Assembly: GCF_004341375.1 (NCBI RefSeq)
Contig: NZ_SLXO01000004.1
Location: 1 to 64,000 of the forward strand
Origin: Rhodothalassium salexigens DSM 2132
Lineage (GTDB): Bacteria > Pseudomonadota > Alphaproteobacteria > Sphingomonadales > Rhodothalassiaceae
Direction of reading: 5' to 3'
Length of the DNA: 64,000 bases
Shown piece after piece: positions 26,111 to 35,435 of the stretch (the stretch's first letter is position 1; every line of letters starts with the position of its first letter). The position numbers were made by a program, and so were the translations under genes. The notes under the pieces are model-generated. The model was not told where the DNA came from. It was given only the letters and a program-made list of their open reading frames with translations, and did no database searches.

Positions 26111-26186
26111 TGGTGCCGCCTGCGTGACTCGAACACGCGACCCATGCATTACGAATGCATTGCTCTACCGACTGAGCTAAGGCGGC
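26111..26186 (-). tRNA. tRNA-Thr (anticodon CGT)
   Basis: A full cloverleaf is seen: 7-bp acceptor stem GCCGCCT / AGGCGGC, D arm GCTCAGTCGGTAGAGC, anticodon arm ATGCA-TTCGTAA-TGCAT with anticodon CGT (reads ACG), T arm GCGTG-TTCGAGT-CACGC, and an encoded ACCA end. The limits given include CCA. No att-type repeat was found beside it. Confidence 0.97.
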
Positions 26187-26313
26187 CCGATTGCCGGTGA
26201 CCGTGGCGATCACGGCCCCCGATGCGCGCCGGGACACTACGCATCCCCTGGGCGGCTTGCAAGCGGAAAAACGTGCCGACGCCCCACCCGAGACGCCGGC
26301 CGGCGGCGGCCGA

Positions 26314-27675
26314 TCAGGCGCCTTCCAACAGCACATGCTCGTCGGTGTCGGCAAGCGCCGGGGCGCGCGGTTCGACCGGCGGCTCGCCGACGCCGATCCA
26401 GCGCAGGCTGTCGAATGCCTGGCAGGTCGGGCACAGCGGTGTCCAGTTGGCGCGCATGTTGGCGCAGCTATCGCACTGCCAGAAGCCCGAGCGCACCGGC
26501 GTGGTCCGTTCCAGGTCTTGCCACTTGCGCGCTTCCGGGTCGTCCGGGCCGCGGATCGCCTCCACCGCGCGGGCCATGGCGGCCATGGCGCGGCTGTCAT
26601 CATGGGCGCGGGTCAGCGGGTCGAGCAGGGCGTGGGCGGCGTCTTCATTGCCGGCTTCCGCCTCGGCGACGCCCAGCAGCAGCTTGGCCTCGCCTGGGAC
26701 GTCGCCGCGCGGCATCAGCGCCTTCAGCCGCTCCAGTCGCGCCTGTGGCGTCTCGGCCTTGAAGATCGCCGCCTCGGCTTCCACCAGGTCGGGGTGCGGG
26801 CGCTTGACGAAGGTTTGTTTCAAGATCCGGTGCGCCTTGGCCCGCTCGCCGGCCAGATTGGCCAGCCGGGCGTCGAGAATCGCCGCCGGCACGAAGCCAC
26901 GCAGGTCCTTGTGGCTGGCATGGGCCAGGCGGCGCGCGTCGTCCACCTGGCCGGCCGCTTCGGCTTCTACCGCCATGCAATGGCCGAGCACCGCCTTCAT
27001 GCGCGGTGCCTCGTCGCTGCCCACGGCGCCGGCCTTGACCGCCGGATCGATGGCGTCGCGCGCTTCGGCCCAGCGCCCGGCGAGCTTGAGCGTCTCCAGC
27101 CGGCTGAGCCGGGCCCAGCGGCTTTTGGGGCGCAGCGTCAGCGCCCGGTCGAGCAGGGTCAGCATCTCGCCGGTGCGGCCCTGGCGGCGTGCCGCCTCCA
27201 CCTGGCCGCGCAGGCCCAGAAAGGCGGTGTCCTCGCGTTCGGCCAACTTGGCCAGATGCTCGCGCCGGAGCCCCTCGTCGCCGGCCAGGCGCGCCGCCTC
27301 GGCCGCCATCACATGGCTCAGCGGTTCGTCGGGCAGCAGCGCCGCCGCCCGGCCGGTCAACCGCTTGGCCTCGCGCTCCTCGCCGCTGGCCAGCGCGGCC
27401 ATGGCGCGGTTGAGCGTTTCATAGCCGTGTTCCTTGCGCTTCTGTTCGGCGCGCTGGCGGGCGAAGCCGAGCGCCATGGCCAGGCGCAGGATCACCTGTG
27501 CGACCACCCAGGTAACCAGCATCAGCCCGACCGCGATCAACACCAGCGCGGCCACCGAGGTGTCCATACGCTGGCCGAGCCAGGCGATGGTCACCTGGCC
27601 CGGCTGTTCGGCCAGGAACGCGGCCACCGACGCGGCCGCCAAAACCAAAAGCAGGAAGAAAAACAAACGCAGCAT
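26314..27675 (-). CDS. hemY: HemY-type TPR membrane protein
   Basis: Inner-membrane protein of 453 aa of the proteobacterial HemY family, named for its place beside heme genes but without enzyme activity of its own; it is thought to scaffold heme synthesis. Two N-terminal membrane spans (about residues 1-20 and 42-66) are followed by a long TPR-like helical domain. The C-terminus carries CDSCANMRANWTPLCPTC, a rubredoxin-like metal knuckle as in LapB. It is the last gene of hemC-hemD-mic60-hemY, 10 nt after mic60. Not to be confused with the Bacillus protoporphyrinogen oxidase also called HemY. Confidence 0.9.
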   Translation of the reverse strand: MLRLFFFLLLVLAAASVAAFLAEQPGQVTIAWLGQRMDTSVAALVLIAVGLMLVTWVVAQVILRLAMALGFARQRAEQKRKEHGYETLNRAMAALASGEEREAKRLTGRAAALLPDEPLSHVMAAEAARLAGDEGLRREHLAKLAEREDTAFLGLRGQVEAARRQGRTGEMLTLLDRALTLRPKSRWARLSRLETLKLAGRWAEARDAIDPAVKAGAVGSDEAPRMKAVLGHCMAVEAEAAGQVDDARRLAHASHKDLRGFVPAAILDARLANLAGERAKAHRILKQTFVKRPHPDLVEAEAAIFKAETPQARLERLKALMPRGDVPGEAKLLLGVAEAEAGNEDAAHALLDPLTRAHDDSRAMAAMARAVEAIRGPDDPEARKWQDLERTTPVRSGFWQCDSCANMRANWTPLCPTCQAFDSLRWIGVGEPPVEPRAPALADTDEHVLLEGA

Positions 27676-27685
27676 GGCGGGGCCC

Positions 27686-29557
27686 TCAGTTCTGGTCGCC
27701 CGACGACGGGCTCTTGCCGGTCACCAGGCCATAGAGCCGGTCGGCGGCGCGTTCGGCCGCCAATCGGTCGCGGACCCGATCGACCCAGCCGGTGAGCGCG
27801 TCCTGACCCGCCTGGGGTAGGGCGTCGACCAGCGCCAGTGCCGCAGCCAACCGGTCGGCGCGCACCGCGCGTTCGATGCGGGTGATGTCGGCGGCCAGGC
27901 TGGCGTCGGCCTCGTCGGGGGTCGCCGGGCGCACGGTGATCAACGACGACGCGGTCGCTTCCAGGTTCGACCACAGTCCGCCTTCTTCAGCCTGGGCCTT
28001 GGCGGTCTGACGCATCACCTCGGCCGACAGCGCGGTGAACCGGTCGGCAAGCACCGGGTGGGGCGCGATGCCGCCGTCGGCGAAGCGGTTCAGCGTCGCC
28101 AGGGGTTCGGCCGCCCGGCCCTGCAGCGACGGCGTCTCGGCCAGCAGGCTTTCGATCACCCGCAGATCGCCCTTGAACGGCTCGCCGCTGTCCAGCTTGC
28201 GTTGCAGCTTGGCCACCTCATAGGCGAGCGACGGTCCGGTCGCGCCGGTGCGGCTGCGCTGGGCGACCCCGGTCACCTCGCTGGCCAGTTGCGCCACCTC
28301 GCGCTCCAGGGTGTCGACCCGGCCGCCGAGGCTCTGGCGCAGGGTGTCCAATTCCTCGGGCTCCAACTTGGTGCGCGCCAATGTGTCGACGCGGGTCTTG
28401 AGCGCGGCGACCCGGTCCTGCAAGGCGCCGATGGCGCCCTGGGTGCCGTCGTCGCCGGTCGCGGCGATCTGGTTGGCCAGGCTGTCGACCCGGTCGCGCA
28501 GGCCCGCCAGCGCGTCGGCGTCGGCGAATCGGCTGGTGTCGATGGCCGGCGCGGGTGCTGCGGCCGGCGCGTCGCCCGCCTGGGTGGCTTGAGCGCTCTG
28601 GGTCAGCGCGCGCTCGGCGGTGCGGCGGGCGGTCTCGGCCGCCGACCGGGCGTCGTCCAGATCCCGGGCCAGCCGCGCCACGCGCTCCTGTTGGTCGGCC
28701 AGGTCGGTGCGCAATTGGTCGAGACGGGATTTCAGGGCGCGGACCGTGCCGTCCGACCGGGGCGCGGCGCCGGTGGCATCGCCGGTGGGACTTGGCGCCG
28801 GCAACAGGCGGTCGACCGGCAGGCCGAGGCGCGCCAGATTGTCGATCAACAAGGGCCCGGCCGCCGCGCCGCCGACGAACACCAACAACAGCAGCACCAG
28901 AATCCAGGGCAGGGCGCCGCCCCGCTTGCGCGCCGCCTTGGCCGGTTTTTCAGGCGTCGGACCGTCGCCGTCACTGGGCGGCGGCGGCGTCTTGCCAGCC
29001 TTGCCGGCAGCGTCGCCCTTGCCGCCGCGTCGTTTGGACGCCTTGGCGTCGCGCGCGGTCTTCCCGGCCGAGCCCGGTGACGAGCCTGGACCCGACTCGG
29101 AACCCGACCCCGGGGCCGGGTCTTGAGCCGCCCCAGGGGTCGATCCTGGCGTCTTTTCGGTGTCAGCCTTTGCCGGCACCGGCTTGGTGGCGCCGTTCGA
29201 TGGCGCAGCGGCGCCGGGGCTGGCTTTCAGGGCGCCTTTGGCGGCGTCGCTCGGGGCCGCTTTCGGGGCCTCTTTCGGGCCGCTCGCCTTGTCGGGCGTG
29301 GCTTCGGCGCTTGTTTTGGCCGCCGACTCGGGCCCGTTCTTGGTGCCTGGCGCACCCGGCTCGTCGACGATTTCGGCCTCCACCTCCGGCGCGCTGCCGG
29401 GTTGGCCCTTCGGTCCGGCCGGACCCGCCGGCGTTCGGGCGCCGCTCGGCGCAGCGCCGGGGCCGCGCGGGGCGCCCGAGGGCTGTGCTTTTTTGTCGCT
29501 GGGCTGGTCGGCGGATTGGCCGGTGTCGCTGTCGCTGTCGGTTTTCTTGTCGGTCAC
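27686..29557 (-). CDS. Bacterial mitofilin (Mic60-like) membrane protein
   Basis: A 623-aa alphaproteobacterial homologue of mitochondrial Mic60, which bends the inner membrane at crista junctions; bacterial Mic60 is linked to intracytoplasmic membranes. About 210 N-terminal residues are Ala/Pro/Gly/Ser-rich and disordered, then one membrane span (near 214-238, LPWILVLLLLVFVGGAAAG), coiled coil (about 260-430), and a C-terminal mitofilin-type helical domain (FADGGIAPHPVLADRF, then ITRIERAVRADRLAAAL). The start is a GTG at 29557 with GAGGG upstream. The position between hemD and hemY is the classical alphaproteobacterial one. The N-terminal low-complexity region is longer than I would expect. 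Confidence 0.87.
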   Translation of the reverse strand: MTDKKTDSDSDTGQSADQPSDKKAQPSGAPRGPGAAPSGARTPAGPAGPKGQPGSAPEVEAEIVDEPGAPGTKNGPESAAKTSAEATPDKASGPKEAPKAAPSDAAKGALKASPGAAAPSNGATKPVPAKADTEKTPGSTPGAAQDPAPGSGSESGPGSSPGSAGKTARDAKASKRRGGKGDAAGKAGKTPPPPSDGDGPTPEKPAKAARKRGGALPWILVLLLLVFVGGAAAGPLLIDNLARLGLPVDRLLPAPSPTGDATGAAPRSDGTVRALKSRLDQLRTDLADQQERVARLARDLDDARSAAETARRTAERALTQSAQATQAGDAPAAAPAPAIDTSRFADADALAGLRDRVDSLANQIAATGDDGTQGAIGALQDRVAALKTRVDTLARTKLEPEELDTLRQSLGGRVDTLEREVAQLASEVTGVAQRSRTGATGPSLAYEVAKLQRKLDSGEPFKGDLRVIESLLAETPSLQGRAAEPLATLNRFADGGIAPHPVLADRFTALSAEVMRQTAKAQAEEGGLWSNLEATASSLITVRPATPDEADASLAADITRIERAVRADRLAAALALVDALPQAGQDALTGWVDRVRDRLAAERAADRLYGLVTGKSPSSGDQN

Positions 29558-29582
29558 CGTAACGCCCTCACTCAGATCGCGG

Positions 29583-30323
29583 TTACAGGCCTAAGCCTAC
29601 CGCATCTCTGAGCGCGGACAAGAGCGAGGGTTCGTCGGGGCTGTGGGCGGTGGCGATCCGGCCCACCCGGCCGGCCACTTCGTCGGCCACGGCGGGGCTG
29701 ATGCACACCGCCGTCACGCCCTTGAGCGCCGCCGCCACCCCGGCACGTTCGGCCAGGTCGCGTACGATCCGTGCGGTCCGCGGCGAATAGAGCAACACCG
29801 CGTCGACCCGACCTTCAGCGAGCGCGGTGCGCGCCTCGGCGGTCAGCGCTTCGGCGGCGTGGGCGTCGTAGACATCGACCGTGCGCACGTCGAAGCCGGC
29901 CTCGGCGAGCCGGGCTTCGAGCGTGGGTTTGCGCACCGCGCCGGCCAGATAGAGCAGCGGCCCGTCGGCCGGGTCGAGCCGCGCGATCAACTGGCCCGAC
30001 AAGGACACCGCATCGCCCTCGGCGCAGTGGATGGCGCCCGGCGGCGGGCCGTCGGCGCGCGCCGTGGCGGCCACCGCCTCGCCGGTCGCCGGCCCCACCG
30101 CCCACACCGGGCGCTCGGGCCCGGCGAGCCGGGGCAGGCCCAGTTGCGCGCCGTGGATCGAGGTGATCAGCACCGCCTGGGCGTCACCCACCGGCACCCG
30201 ATGGGGGCCGCAGGCCTCGATGGTCATGGCCGGGCTCGACAGCACCTGCGCCCCGGCGGCGGTCAGCCGGTCGGCGGTCTTGGCGCCGAGCGCTGCCGGC
30301 CGGGTCAGCAGTAAGGTGGTCAC
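29583..30323 (-). CDS. hemD: Uroporphyrinogen-III synthase
   Basis: Cyclises and inverts ring D of hydroxymethylbilane to give uroporphyrinogen III, 246 aa. This family is poorly conserved; the visible features are the two-domain layout, LLTRPAALGAKTADRLTAAG at the start, VWAVGPATGEAV, and VDAVLLYSPRTARIVRDL with the typical YSPRTA motif, then AVCISPAVADEV. GTG start at 30323, 4 nt past the hemC stop, so it is co-translated with hemC. The neighbours make the call safe. Confidence 0.93.
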   Translation of the reverse strand: MTTLLLTRPAALGAKTADRLTAAGAQVLSSPAMTIEACGPHRVPVGDAQAVLITSIHGAQLGLPRLAGPERPVWAVGPATGEAVAATARADGPPPGAIHCAEGDAVSLSGQLIARLDPADGPLLYLAGAVRKPTLEARLAEAGFDVRTVDVYDAHAAEALTAEARTALAEGRVDAVLLYSPRTARIVRDLAERAGVAAALKGVTAVCISPAVADEVAGRVGRIATAHSPDEPSLLSALRDAVGLGL

Positions 30324-30327
30324 CGGG

Positions 30328-31281
30328 TCAACCCCAGGCGTCCGCCACCATCTGCGGCAGGGCGGCGAAGAACGCCTCGCCGGCCTTGGCGCGCATGTCG
30401 CGGCCCAGTTGCAGGCCCAGCGCCTCGGCCTCGGCCACCGGCGCGTCGCCGGCGATCTCGTAGCACTCGCTGCCGTTGGGCGGCAGCACCCGGCCGGTCA
30501 GGTGCACGCGGTCGCCCTCGACCCGGCTGAGCGCCGCGATCGGGGTCCGGCACGAGCCGTCGAGGGTGGCCAGGAAGGCGCGTTCGGCGGTCGCCTGGGC
30601 GCGCACCGTGGGGTCTTCGAGCGGCGCCAGGATACGCGCCACGCGCTCGTCGCCGGTGCGCGCGGTGATCGCCAGGATGCCCTGGGTGGGGGCGGGCAGG
30701 CACAGCGCTTCGTCGAGCACACAGGTCATCACGTCGGTCTTGCCCAGGCGGCGCAGGCCGGCATGGGCGAGCATGGTGGCGTGGGCGTCGCCGCGCGCCA
30801 GCTTGTCGAGCCGGGTGCCCACATTGCCGCGCAGCACCACCGGCACCAGGTCGGGGCGGCGGGCGAGGATCTGGGCACGCCGGCGCAGCGACGCCGAGCC
30901 CAGCTTGGCGCCCTGGGGCAACTGGTCGACGGTCATATTGTCGGCGCCGATCCAGGCGTCATAGGGGTCTTCGCGCTCGGGGATGGTGATCAACTCGATG
31001 CCGTCGGGCAGCACGGTCGGCAGGTCCTTGGCCGAGTGCACCGCCAGGTCGATGGCGCCGGCGAGCAGCGCGTCGTCCAACTCGCGGGTGAACAGGCCCT
31101 TGCCGCCCACCTCCATCAACGGCCCCGACAGCATCTGGTCGCCGGTGGTGGTCATGGGCGCCAGCACGGTGGCCTCGTCCGACAGGGACGGGTTGGCGGC
31201 CAGGATGCGCTGGCGCATCTGCTCGGTCTGGGCCATGGCGAGCGGGCTTTTACGGGTACCGATACGAAGACCGTCTTGCAC
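30328..31281 (-). CDS. hemC: Hydroxymethylbilane synthase (porphobilinogen deaminase)
   Basis: Joins four porphobilinogens into hydroxymethylbilane on a dipyrromethane cofactor, 317 aa. Seen: LRIGTRKSPLAMAQTEQMR at the start, DLAVHSAKDLPT, GSASLRRRAQIL, LRGNVGTRLDKL, and the cofactor cysteine in LDGSCRTPIAAL. I take the GTG at 31281 (AAGGA 8 nt upstream), which puts the family N-terminus at the front; open frame extends further but is not protein-like. First gene of the leftward heme operon; divergent from tsaD with only 52 nt between, so the two promoters must overlap. Confidence 0.96.
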   Translation of the reverse strand: MQDGLRIGTRKSPLAMAQTEQMRQRILAANPSLSDEATVLAPMTTTGDQMLSGPLMEVGGKGLFTRELDDALLAGAIDLAVHSAKDLPTVLPDGIELITIPEREDPYDAWIGADNMTVDQLPQGAKLGSASLRRRAQILARRPDLVPVVLRGNVGTRLDKLARGDAHATMLAHAGLRRLGKTDVMTCVLDEALCLPAPTQGILAITARTGDERVARILAPLEDPTVRAQATAERAFLATLDGSCRTPIAALSRVEGDRVHLTGRVLPPNGSECYEIAGDAPVAEAEALGLQLGRDMRAKAGEAFFAALPQMVADAWG

Positions 31282-31333
31282 GAGTTTGATCCTTGGGTGT
31301 AGCCGGGACAATCCTTGAACGCAGGGCCCCACC

Positions 31334-32488
31334 ATGACCGACACCGCCACGCCCGCCGACCGACCGGCGGCCCCTGACCCCGAGGCCCACACCCCCGAGG
31401 GGGCTGGACCCGTCGTGCCTCGACCGATCGTGCTCGGGATCGAAACCAGCTGCGACGAAACGGCGGTCGCCCTGGTGGACGGTGCCCGGCGCGTGCTGGC
31501 CCACAAGCTGGTCAGCCAGATCGAGGATCACGCGGCCTATGGCGGCGTGGTGCCGGAAATCGCGGCCCGCGCCCATATTGAGCATCTGGACCGGCTGGTC
31601 AAGGCGGCCCTGGACGATGTCGGTTTGGCGCTCGGCGATGTGGACGCGGTGGCGGCGACCGCTGGGCCTGGGCTGATCGGCGGCGTCATGGTCGGCCTGG
31701 TCACCGCCAAGGCGCTGGCGCTGGCGGCGGGCAAGCCCCTGGTGGCGGTCAACCATCTGGAGGCGCACGCGCTGTCGCCGCGGCTGACCGAGCCCGATTT
31801 GGATTTTCCCTATCTGCTGTTGCTGGTCTCGGGCGGGCACTGCCAGATCCTGGTGGTCGAGGGCGTCGGTCGCTATCGGCGGCTTGGCAGCACCATCGAC
31901 GACGCGGTGGGCGAGGCGTTCGACAAAACCGCCAAGCTCATGGGGCTCGGCTATCCCGGCGGCCCGGCGGTCGAGCGGCTGGCCGCCGCCGGCGACCCGA
32001 CGCGCTTCGACCTGCCGCGGCCGTTCGTCGGCGACCGGTCGCTGAATTTCTCGTTCTCGGGCCTCAAAAGCGCGCTGCGCCGCCAGGGCGAACGGCTGCT
32101 GGCCGAGCAAGGCGGGCTGAGCGACGCCGACAAGGCCGATCTGTGCGCGGCATTTCAGGCGGCGGTGGCCGACTGTCTGGCCGACCGGGTGGCGCGCGCC
32201 CTCGACCGGGGGCCCGCCGGCGCGGCGCTGGTGGTCGCCGGCGGCGTGGCGGCCAACCAGGCGCTGCGCGCGCGGCTGGCGCAGGTGGCGGCGGACGCCG
32301 GCCGGACGTTCCAGGCGCCGCCCTTGTGGCTGTGCACCGACAATGGCGCCATGGTCGCCTGGGCCGGGGTCGAGCGGTTTCGCCTTGGCTTCACCGACCC
32401 GTTGGACGTGCCGGCGCGCCCGCGCTGGCCGCTCGACGAGGCCGGCGCGCCGGTCTATGGCAGCGGCCGCAAGGGTGCTAAGGCCTGA
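31334..32488 (+). CDS. tsaD: tRNA N6-threonylcarbamoyladenosine transferase
   Basis: Universal enzyme of 384 aa that, with TsaB/E, transfers threonylcarbamoyl to A37 of ANN-reading tRNAs. ASKHA-fold signatures: [18 protein letters not shown], metal-binding [43 protein letters not shown], and [13 protein letters not shown]. The first 33 residues are a variable Pro/Ala extension. Divergent from hemC. Fully normal family member. Confidence 0.96.
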   Translation: MTDTATPADRPAAPDPEAHTPEGAGPVVPRPIVLGIETSCDETAVALVDGARRVLAHKLVSQIEDHAAYGGVVPEIAARAHIEHLDRLVKAALDDVGLALGDVDAVAATAGPGLIGGVMVGLVTAKALALAAGKPLVAVNHLEAHALSPRLTEPDLDFPYLLLLVSGGHCQILVVEGVGRYRRLGSTIDDAVGEAFDKTAKLMGLGYPGGPAVERLAAAGDPTRFDLPRPFVGDRSLNFSFSGLKSALRRQGERLLAEQGGLSDADKADLCAAFQAAVADCLADRVARALDRGPAGAALVVAGGVAANQALRARLAQVAADAGRTFQAPPLWLCTDNGAMVAWAGVERFRLGFTDPLDVPARPRWPLDEAGAPVYGSGRKGAKA

Positions 32489-32596
32489 TCCGGTTTGGGG
32501 CCCGCTTTGGAACCCGCTTCGGGCCGGGGCGGCGGTCGTACACCCGGCGCGCAGCCAGGGCGTGACGCGGCGCGCCGGTCGGGCTATGGAGCAGGG

Positions 32597-33670
32597 ATGA
32601 ACACGCGTTTCGAGACACCCGCCATGGCCGAGCCCGAAACGGGCGGCGATGGCTCGCCCGGCTTCGGCCCGCCCCTCGGCCCGCGCGTCGGCGTGGTCGG
32701 CGCCGGCGCGTTCGGCACCGCGCTCGCCCAAACCGCCCGGCGCGGCGGCGCCGAGCCGCTGATCTGGGCCCATGAGGCCGAGACCGTCCAGGCGATCAAC
32801 GACACCGCCAGCAATCCCGCTTTTCTGCCCGGCGTGCCGCTCGACCCCGGTGTCCGGGCGACCGCCGACCTGGCCGACCTGGCCGACCGGGACTTGGTGT
32901 TGATGGTGCCGCCGGCCCAACACATGCGCCGGCTGGCCGAGGCCCTGGCCGGCCACCTAGCCGCCTCGGTGCCGCTGGTGCTGTGTTCCAAGGGCATGGA
33001 GGCCAAGACCGCCAAGCTGATGAGCGAGGTGGTCGCCGAGGCGGCGCCGGGCCATCCGGTGGCGGTGCTGTCGGGGCCCAATTTCGCCGCCGAACTGGCG
33101 CGCGGCCTGCCCTCGGCGGCGACGCTGGCGGCCGATGACCCGGTCTTGTGCCGGCGGATCATCGCCCGGCTCGGCCTCGCCACCTTCCGCCTCTATGCCA
33201 GCGGCGATGTGGTCGGCGCGCAGATCGGCAGCGTGGTCAAGAACGTCATGGCGATCGCCACCGGCATCGTCCACGGCCTGGAACTGGGCGAGAACGCGCG
33301 CGCCGCGCTGCTCACCCGCGGCCTGGCCGAGATGACCCGTTTCGGCCTCGCGCGCGGTGCCGAGCGTGAGACCCTGCAGGGCCTGTCGGGGCTCGGCGAC
33401 CTGATGCTGACCTGTTCGAGCCTGCAATCGCGGAACATGTCGTTGGGCCATGAGATCGGCCGGGGCGGCGACGCGGCCACCGTGCTGGCCGGTCGGCGCA
33501 GCGTCGCCGAGGGCGCGATCACCGCGCAGGTGCTGGCCGCCGAGGCCGAGCGGCTGGGCGTCGACATGCCGATCACCCGCACCGTCGACGCGGTGCTTAA
33601 CCGGGGTTTGAGCCTCGACCGGGCGGTCGCCGACCTGCTGACCCGGCCGTTCAAAGCCGAGGAGACCTGA
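32597..33670 (+). CDS. gpsA: Glycerol-3-phosphate dehydrogenase [NAD(P)+]
   Basis: Makes sn-glycerol 3-phosphate from dihydroxyacetone phosphate for phospholipid synthesis, 357 aa. Seen: VGVVGAGAFGTALAQTARRGG (nucleotide-binding), VLSGPNFAAELARGLPSA, the catalytic-lysine region GSVVKNVMAIATGI, and GLSGLGDLMLTCSSLQSRNM. The start at 32597 leaves a 30-residue leader before the Rossmann fold; a later ATG at residue 10 is possible. Followed directly by the YciI gene (1 nt gap), then the EVE gene, forming the usual tsaD-gpsA-YciI-EVE order of alphaproteobacteria. Confidence 0.95.
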   Translation: MNTRFETPAMAEPETGGDGSPGFGPPLGPRVGVVGAGAFGTALAQTARRGGAEPLIWAHEAETVQAINDTASNPAFLPGVPLDPGVRATADLADLADRDLVLMVPPAQHMRRLAEALAGHLAASVPLVLCSKGMEAKTAKLMSEVVAEAAPGHPVAVLSGPNFAAELARGLPSAATLAADDPVLCRRIIARLGLATFRLYASGDVVGAQIGSVVKNVMAIATGIVHGLELGENARAALLTRGLAEMTRFGLARGAERETLQGLSGLGDLMLTCSSLQSRNMSLGHEIGRGGDAATVLAGRRSVAEGAITAQVLAAEAERLGVDMPITRTVDAVLNRGLSLDRAVADLLTRPFKAEET

Positions 33671-33671
33671 C

Positions 33672-33977
33672 ATGCTCTACATCATCATCGCCAAGGACAA
33701 GCCCGACGCGGTCGGCCTGCGCACCGAGACCCGCCACGCCCATCTCCAGCACCTCAAGGGCATGGGCGACCGGCTCAAGGTGGCCGGGCCGCTGCGCCTG
33801 CACGACGGTGCGGACCACCCGGCGGGCAGCGTCATCGTGGTCGAGGCGGCGTCTTTGTCGGCGGCCCGGCTGGCGGCCGAGGCCGACCCCTATTTCCAGG
33901 CCGGATTGTTCGAAAGCGTCGAGGTACGGCCGTTCAACCCGCTGTTCGGGCCGTGGGCCGAGACCGCCAAGGCATGA
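33672..33977 (+). CDS. YciI-like protein
   Basis: A 101-aa ferredoxin-like fold protein of the YciI family, function unknown in most bacteria. Seen: LYIIIAKDKPDAVGLRTETRHAHLQHL with the conserved His cluster and Asp/His pair, AGPLRLHDG, and DPYFQAGLFESVEVRPFN. It begins 1 nt after gpsA and ends over the EVE start (ATGA). Some relatives have dehalogenase-like activity, but no reaction can be assigned here. Confidence 0.9.
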   Translation: MLYIIIAKDKPDAVGLRTETRHAHLQHLKGMGDRLKVAGPLRLHDGADHPAGSVIVVEAASLSAARLAAEADPYFQAGLFESVEVRPFNPLFGPWAETAKA

Positions 33978-34435
33978 GCGCGGCCGGTCAGTCCAGCGAT
34001 CACCCGGGCGACGCGCCGGGCGGCGGCTGGCTGGTCAAGTCCGAGCCCGAGGATTGGGGCTGGCAGCAGATGGTCGCCGCCGGCACCTGCCCGTGGGACG
34101 GGGTGCGCAACGCCCAGGCGCTCGGCCATATGGGGGCCATGGGGCTGGGCGACCCGGTCTTGTTCTACCATTCGGGGCGCGAGCGGCGGATCGTCGGGCT
34201 GACGCGGGTCGCCCGGACCTTCTATGACGACGCCCAAGACCCGCGCTCGGGGCTCGTCGACCTGACCGCCGAGCGGTCCTTGCCCCGGCCGGTCGCCCTC
34301 AAGACCGTCAAGGCCGACGGCCGCTTCGACCATCTGGCCCTGGTGCGCCAGCCGCGCCTGTCGGTGCTGCCGGTGGACGCCGCCAGCTTCGCCGCGCTGT
34401 TGGCGCTCGGCGGGCTCGACGCAATGAAGGACTAA
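33974..34435 (+). CDS. EVE domain protein
   Basis: A 153-aa EVE (PUA-like) domain protein expected to recognise a modified base in DNA or RNA. Typical opening GGWLVKSEPEDWGWQQM and WDGVRNAQALGHM, then LFYHSGRERRIVGLTRV and LVRQPRLSVLPVD. Its ATG overlaps the YciI stop. In alphaproteobacteria this is a housekeeping-type EVE gene rather than part of a restriction system; no restriction genes are near. Confidence 0.9.
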   Translation: MSAAGQSSDHPGDAPGGGWLVKSEPEDWGWQQMVAAGTCPWDGVRNAQALGHMGAMGLGDPVLFYHSGRERRIVGLTRVARTFYDDAQDPRSGLVDLTAERSLPRPVALKTVKADGRFDHLALVRQPRLSVLPVDAASFAALLALGGLDAMKD

Positions 34436-34457
34436 CCAACGCGCGCCGCGCCAGGGG

Positions 34458-35426
34458 CTAGCGGGCGCCGCGCCGGGCCAGCAGGATGCCCATCAGCACC
34501 ATGGCACCGCCGGCCAGTTCCACCGGGCCCAGCGCCTCGCCGAACAGCACCCAGGCGACCAGGGCGGCGACCAGCGGCTGGATCAGCAGGCTGACCACGG
34601 TGAACGCCGGCGGCAGGTGGCGCACGGCGAAGATGATCAGCCCCTGGCCTGCCACCTGGCTGATCAGCGCCACGCCGATCAGCGGCGCCCAGCCGATGGC
34701 GCTGGTGGGCCAGAAATTGTCGCCGCTCAAGATCGCCACCGGCAACAACGCCAGCGCCGCGCCGCCGGTGACCGCCAGCACGGTGACCGGCGTCGACACA
34801 TAGCGCCGGGCGGCGGCGGTGGACAGGAAATAGCCCGTGTACATGACCGCCGTGGCGACCCCCAACAGGTCGCCCAAGGGCCGCGTGCCGCCCAGGTCGA
34901 GCGACAGCCCGACCAGCAGTGCCGCGCCGCCGAGCGCCAGCACCACCCCGGCCAGATAGCTGCCCCGGAAGCGCTGGCCCAGCACGAAGAAGCCGAACAG
35001 CGGCACGAACACGGTCGACAGATTGGTCAGCAGGGTCGCGTTGGCGACGCTGGTCAGGGTGATCGACCAGTGCCACAGGCTCAGATCGGCGGCGAAGAAC
35101 AGCCCCGCCGCGATCATGAACACCAGCCCGCGCCGGTGGCCGGGGGCGGGCAGGGCGCCGTCGGGCGGCGGGCCGCGCCGGGCGGCGTTGGCCCTCGCCA
35201 CCCAGGCCGCACTCAGACCCAAAAGCGGCGTCGCCAGCGCCATGCGCCAGAACGCCGAGGCCACCGGGTCGACGCCCGCCTCGCTCGCCAGGCGCACGAA
35301 GATCGGTGCGAAGCCGATGCCGACCGCGCCGGCCAGCAACAAGGGCAGCGCCAGACGCGCGCCCGGCTCGGCGGTCGGGGCGGTGGCGGTTTCGGGGGCG
35401 GGTGCGGCGGCGGAACGGTCGGTCAT
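34458..35426 (-). CDS. EamA-family (DMT) transporter
   Basis: Inner-membrane permease of 322 aa with ten predicted spans in two EamA repeats (about residues 25-155 and 170-310). Seen: FVRLASEAGVDPVASAFWRM and a second repeat with LIGVALISQVAGQGLIIFAVRHLPPA. Such proteins export amino acids or other small metabolites; the substrate cannot be read from sequence. Its ATG at 35426 is 9 nt past the DUF1491 stop, so both are one transcript. Convergent with the EVE gene (22 nt apart). Confidence 0.9.
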   Translation of the reverse strand: MTDRSAAAPAPETATAPTAEPGARLALPLLLAGAVGIGFAPIFVRLASEAGVDPVASAFWRMALATPLLGLSAAWVARANAARRGPPPDGALPAPGHRRGLVFMIAAGLFFAADLSLWHWSITLTSVANATLLTNLSTVFVPLFGFFVLGQRFRGSYLAGVVLALGGAALLVGLSLDLGGTRPLGDLLGVATAVMYTGYFLSTAAARRYVSTPVTVLAVTGGAALALLPVAILSGDNFWPTSAIGWAPLIGVALISQVAGQGLIIFAVRHLPPAFTVVSLLIQPLVAALVAWVLFGEALGPVELAGGAMVLMGILLARRGAR

Positions 35427-35435
35427 GACCCTCGC

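Noticed and set aside
26111-26186. Genomic-island attachment site at tRNA-Thr
   Set aside because: No integrase gene and no repeated tRNA 3' end was found nearby.
31284-31330. Second TGATCC sigma-E-like promoter, between hemC and tsaD
   Set aside because: TGATCC is present near 31287 but no TA-starting -10 box lies at the right spacing.
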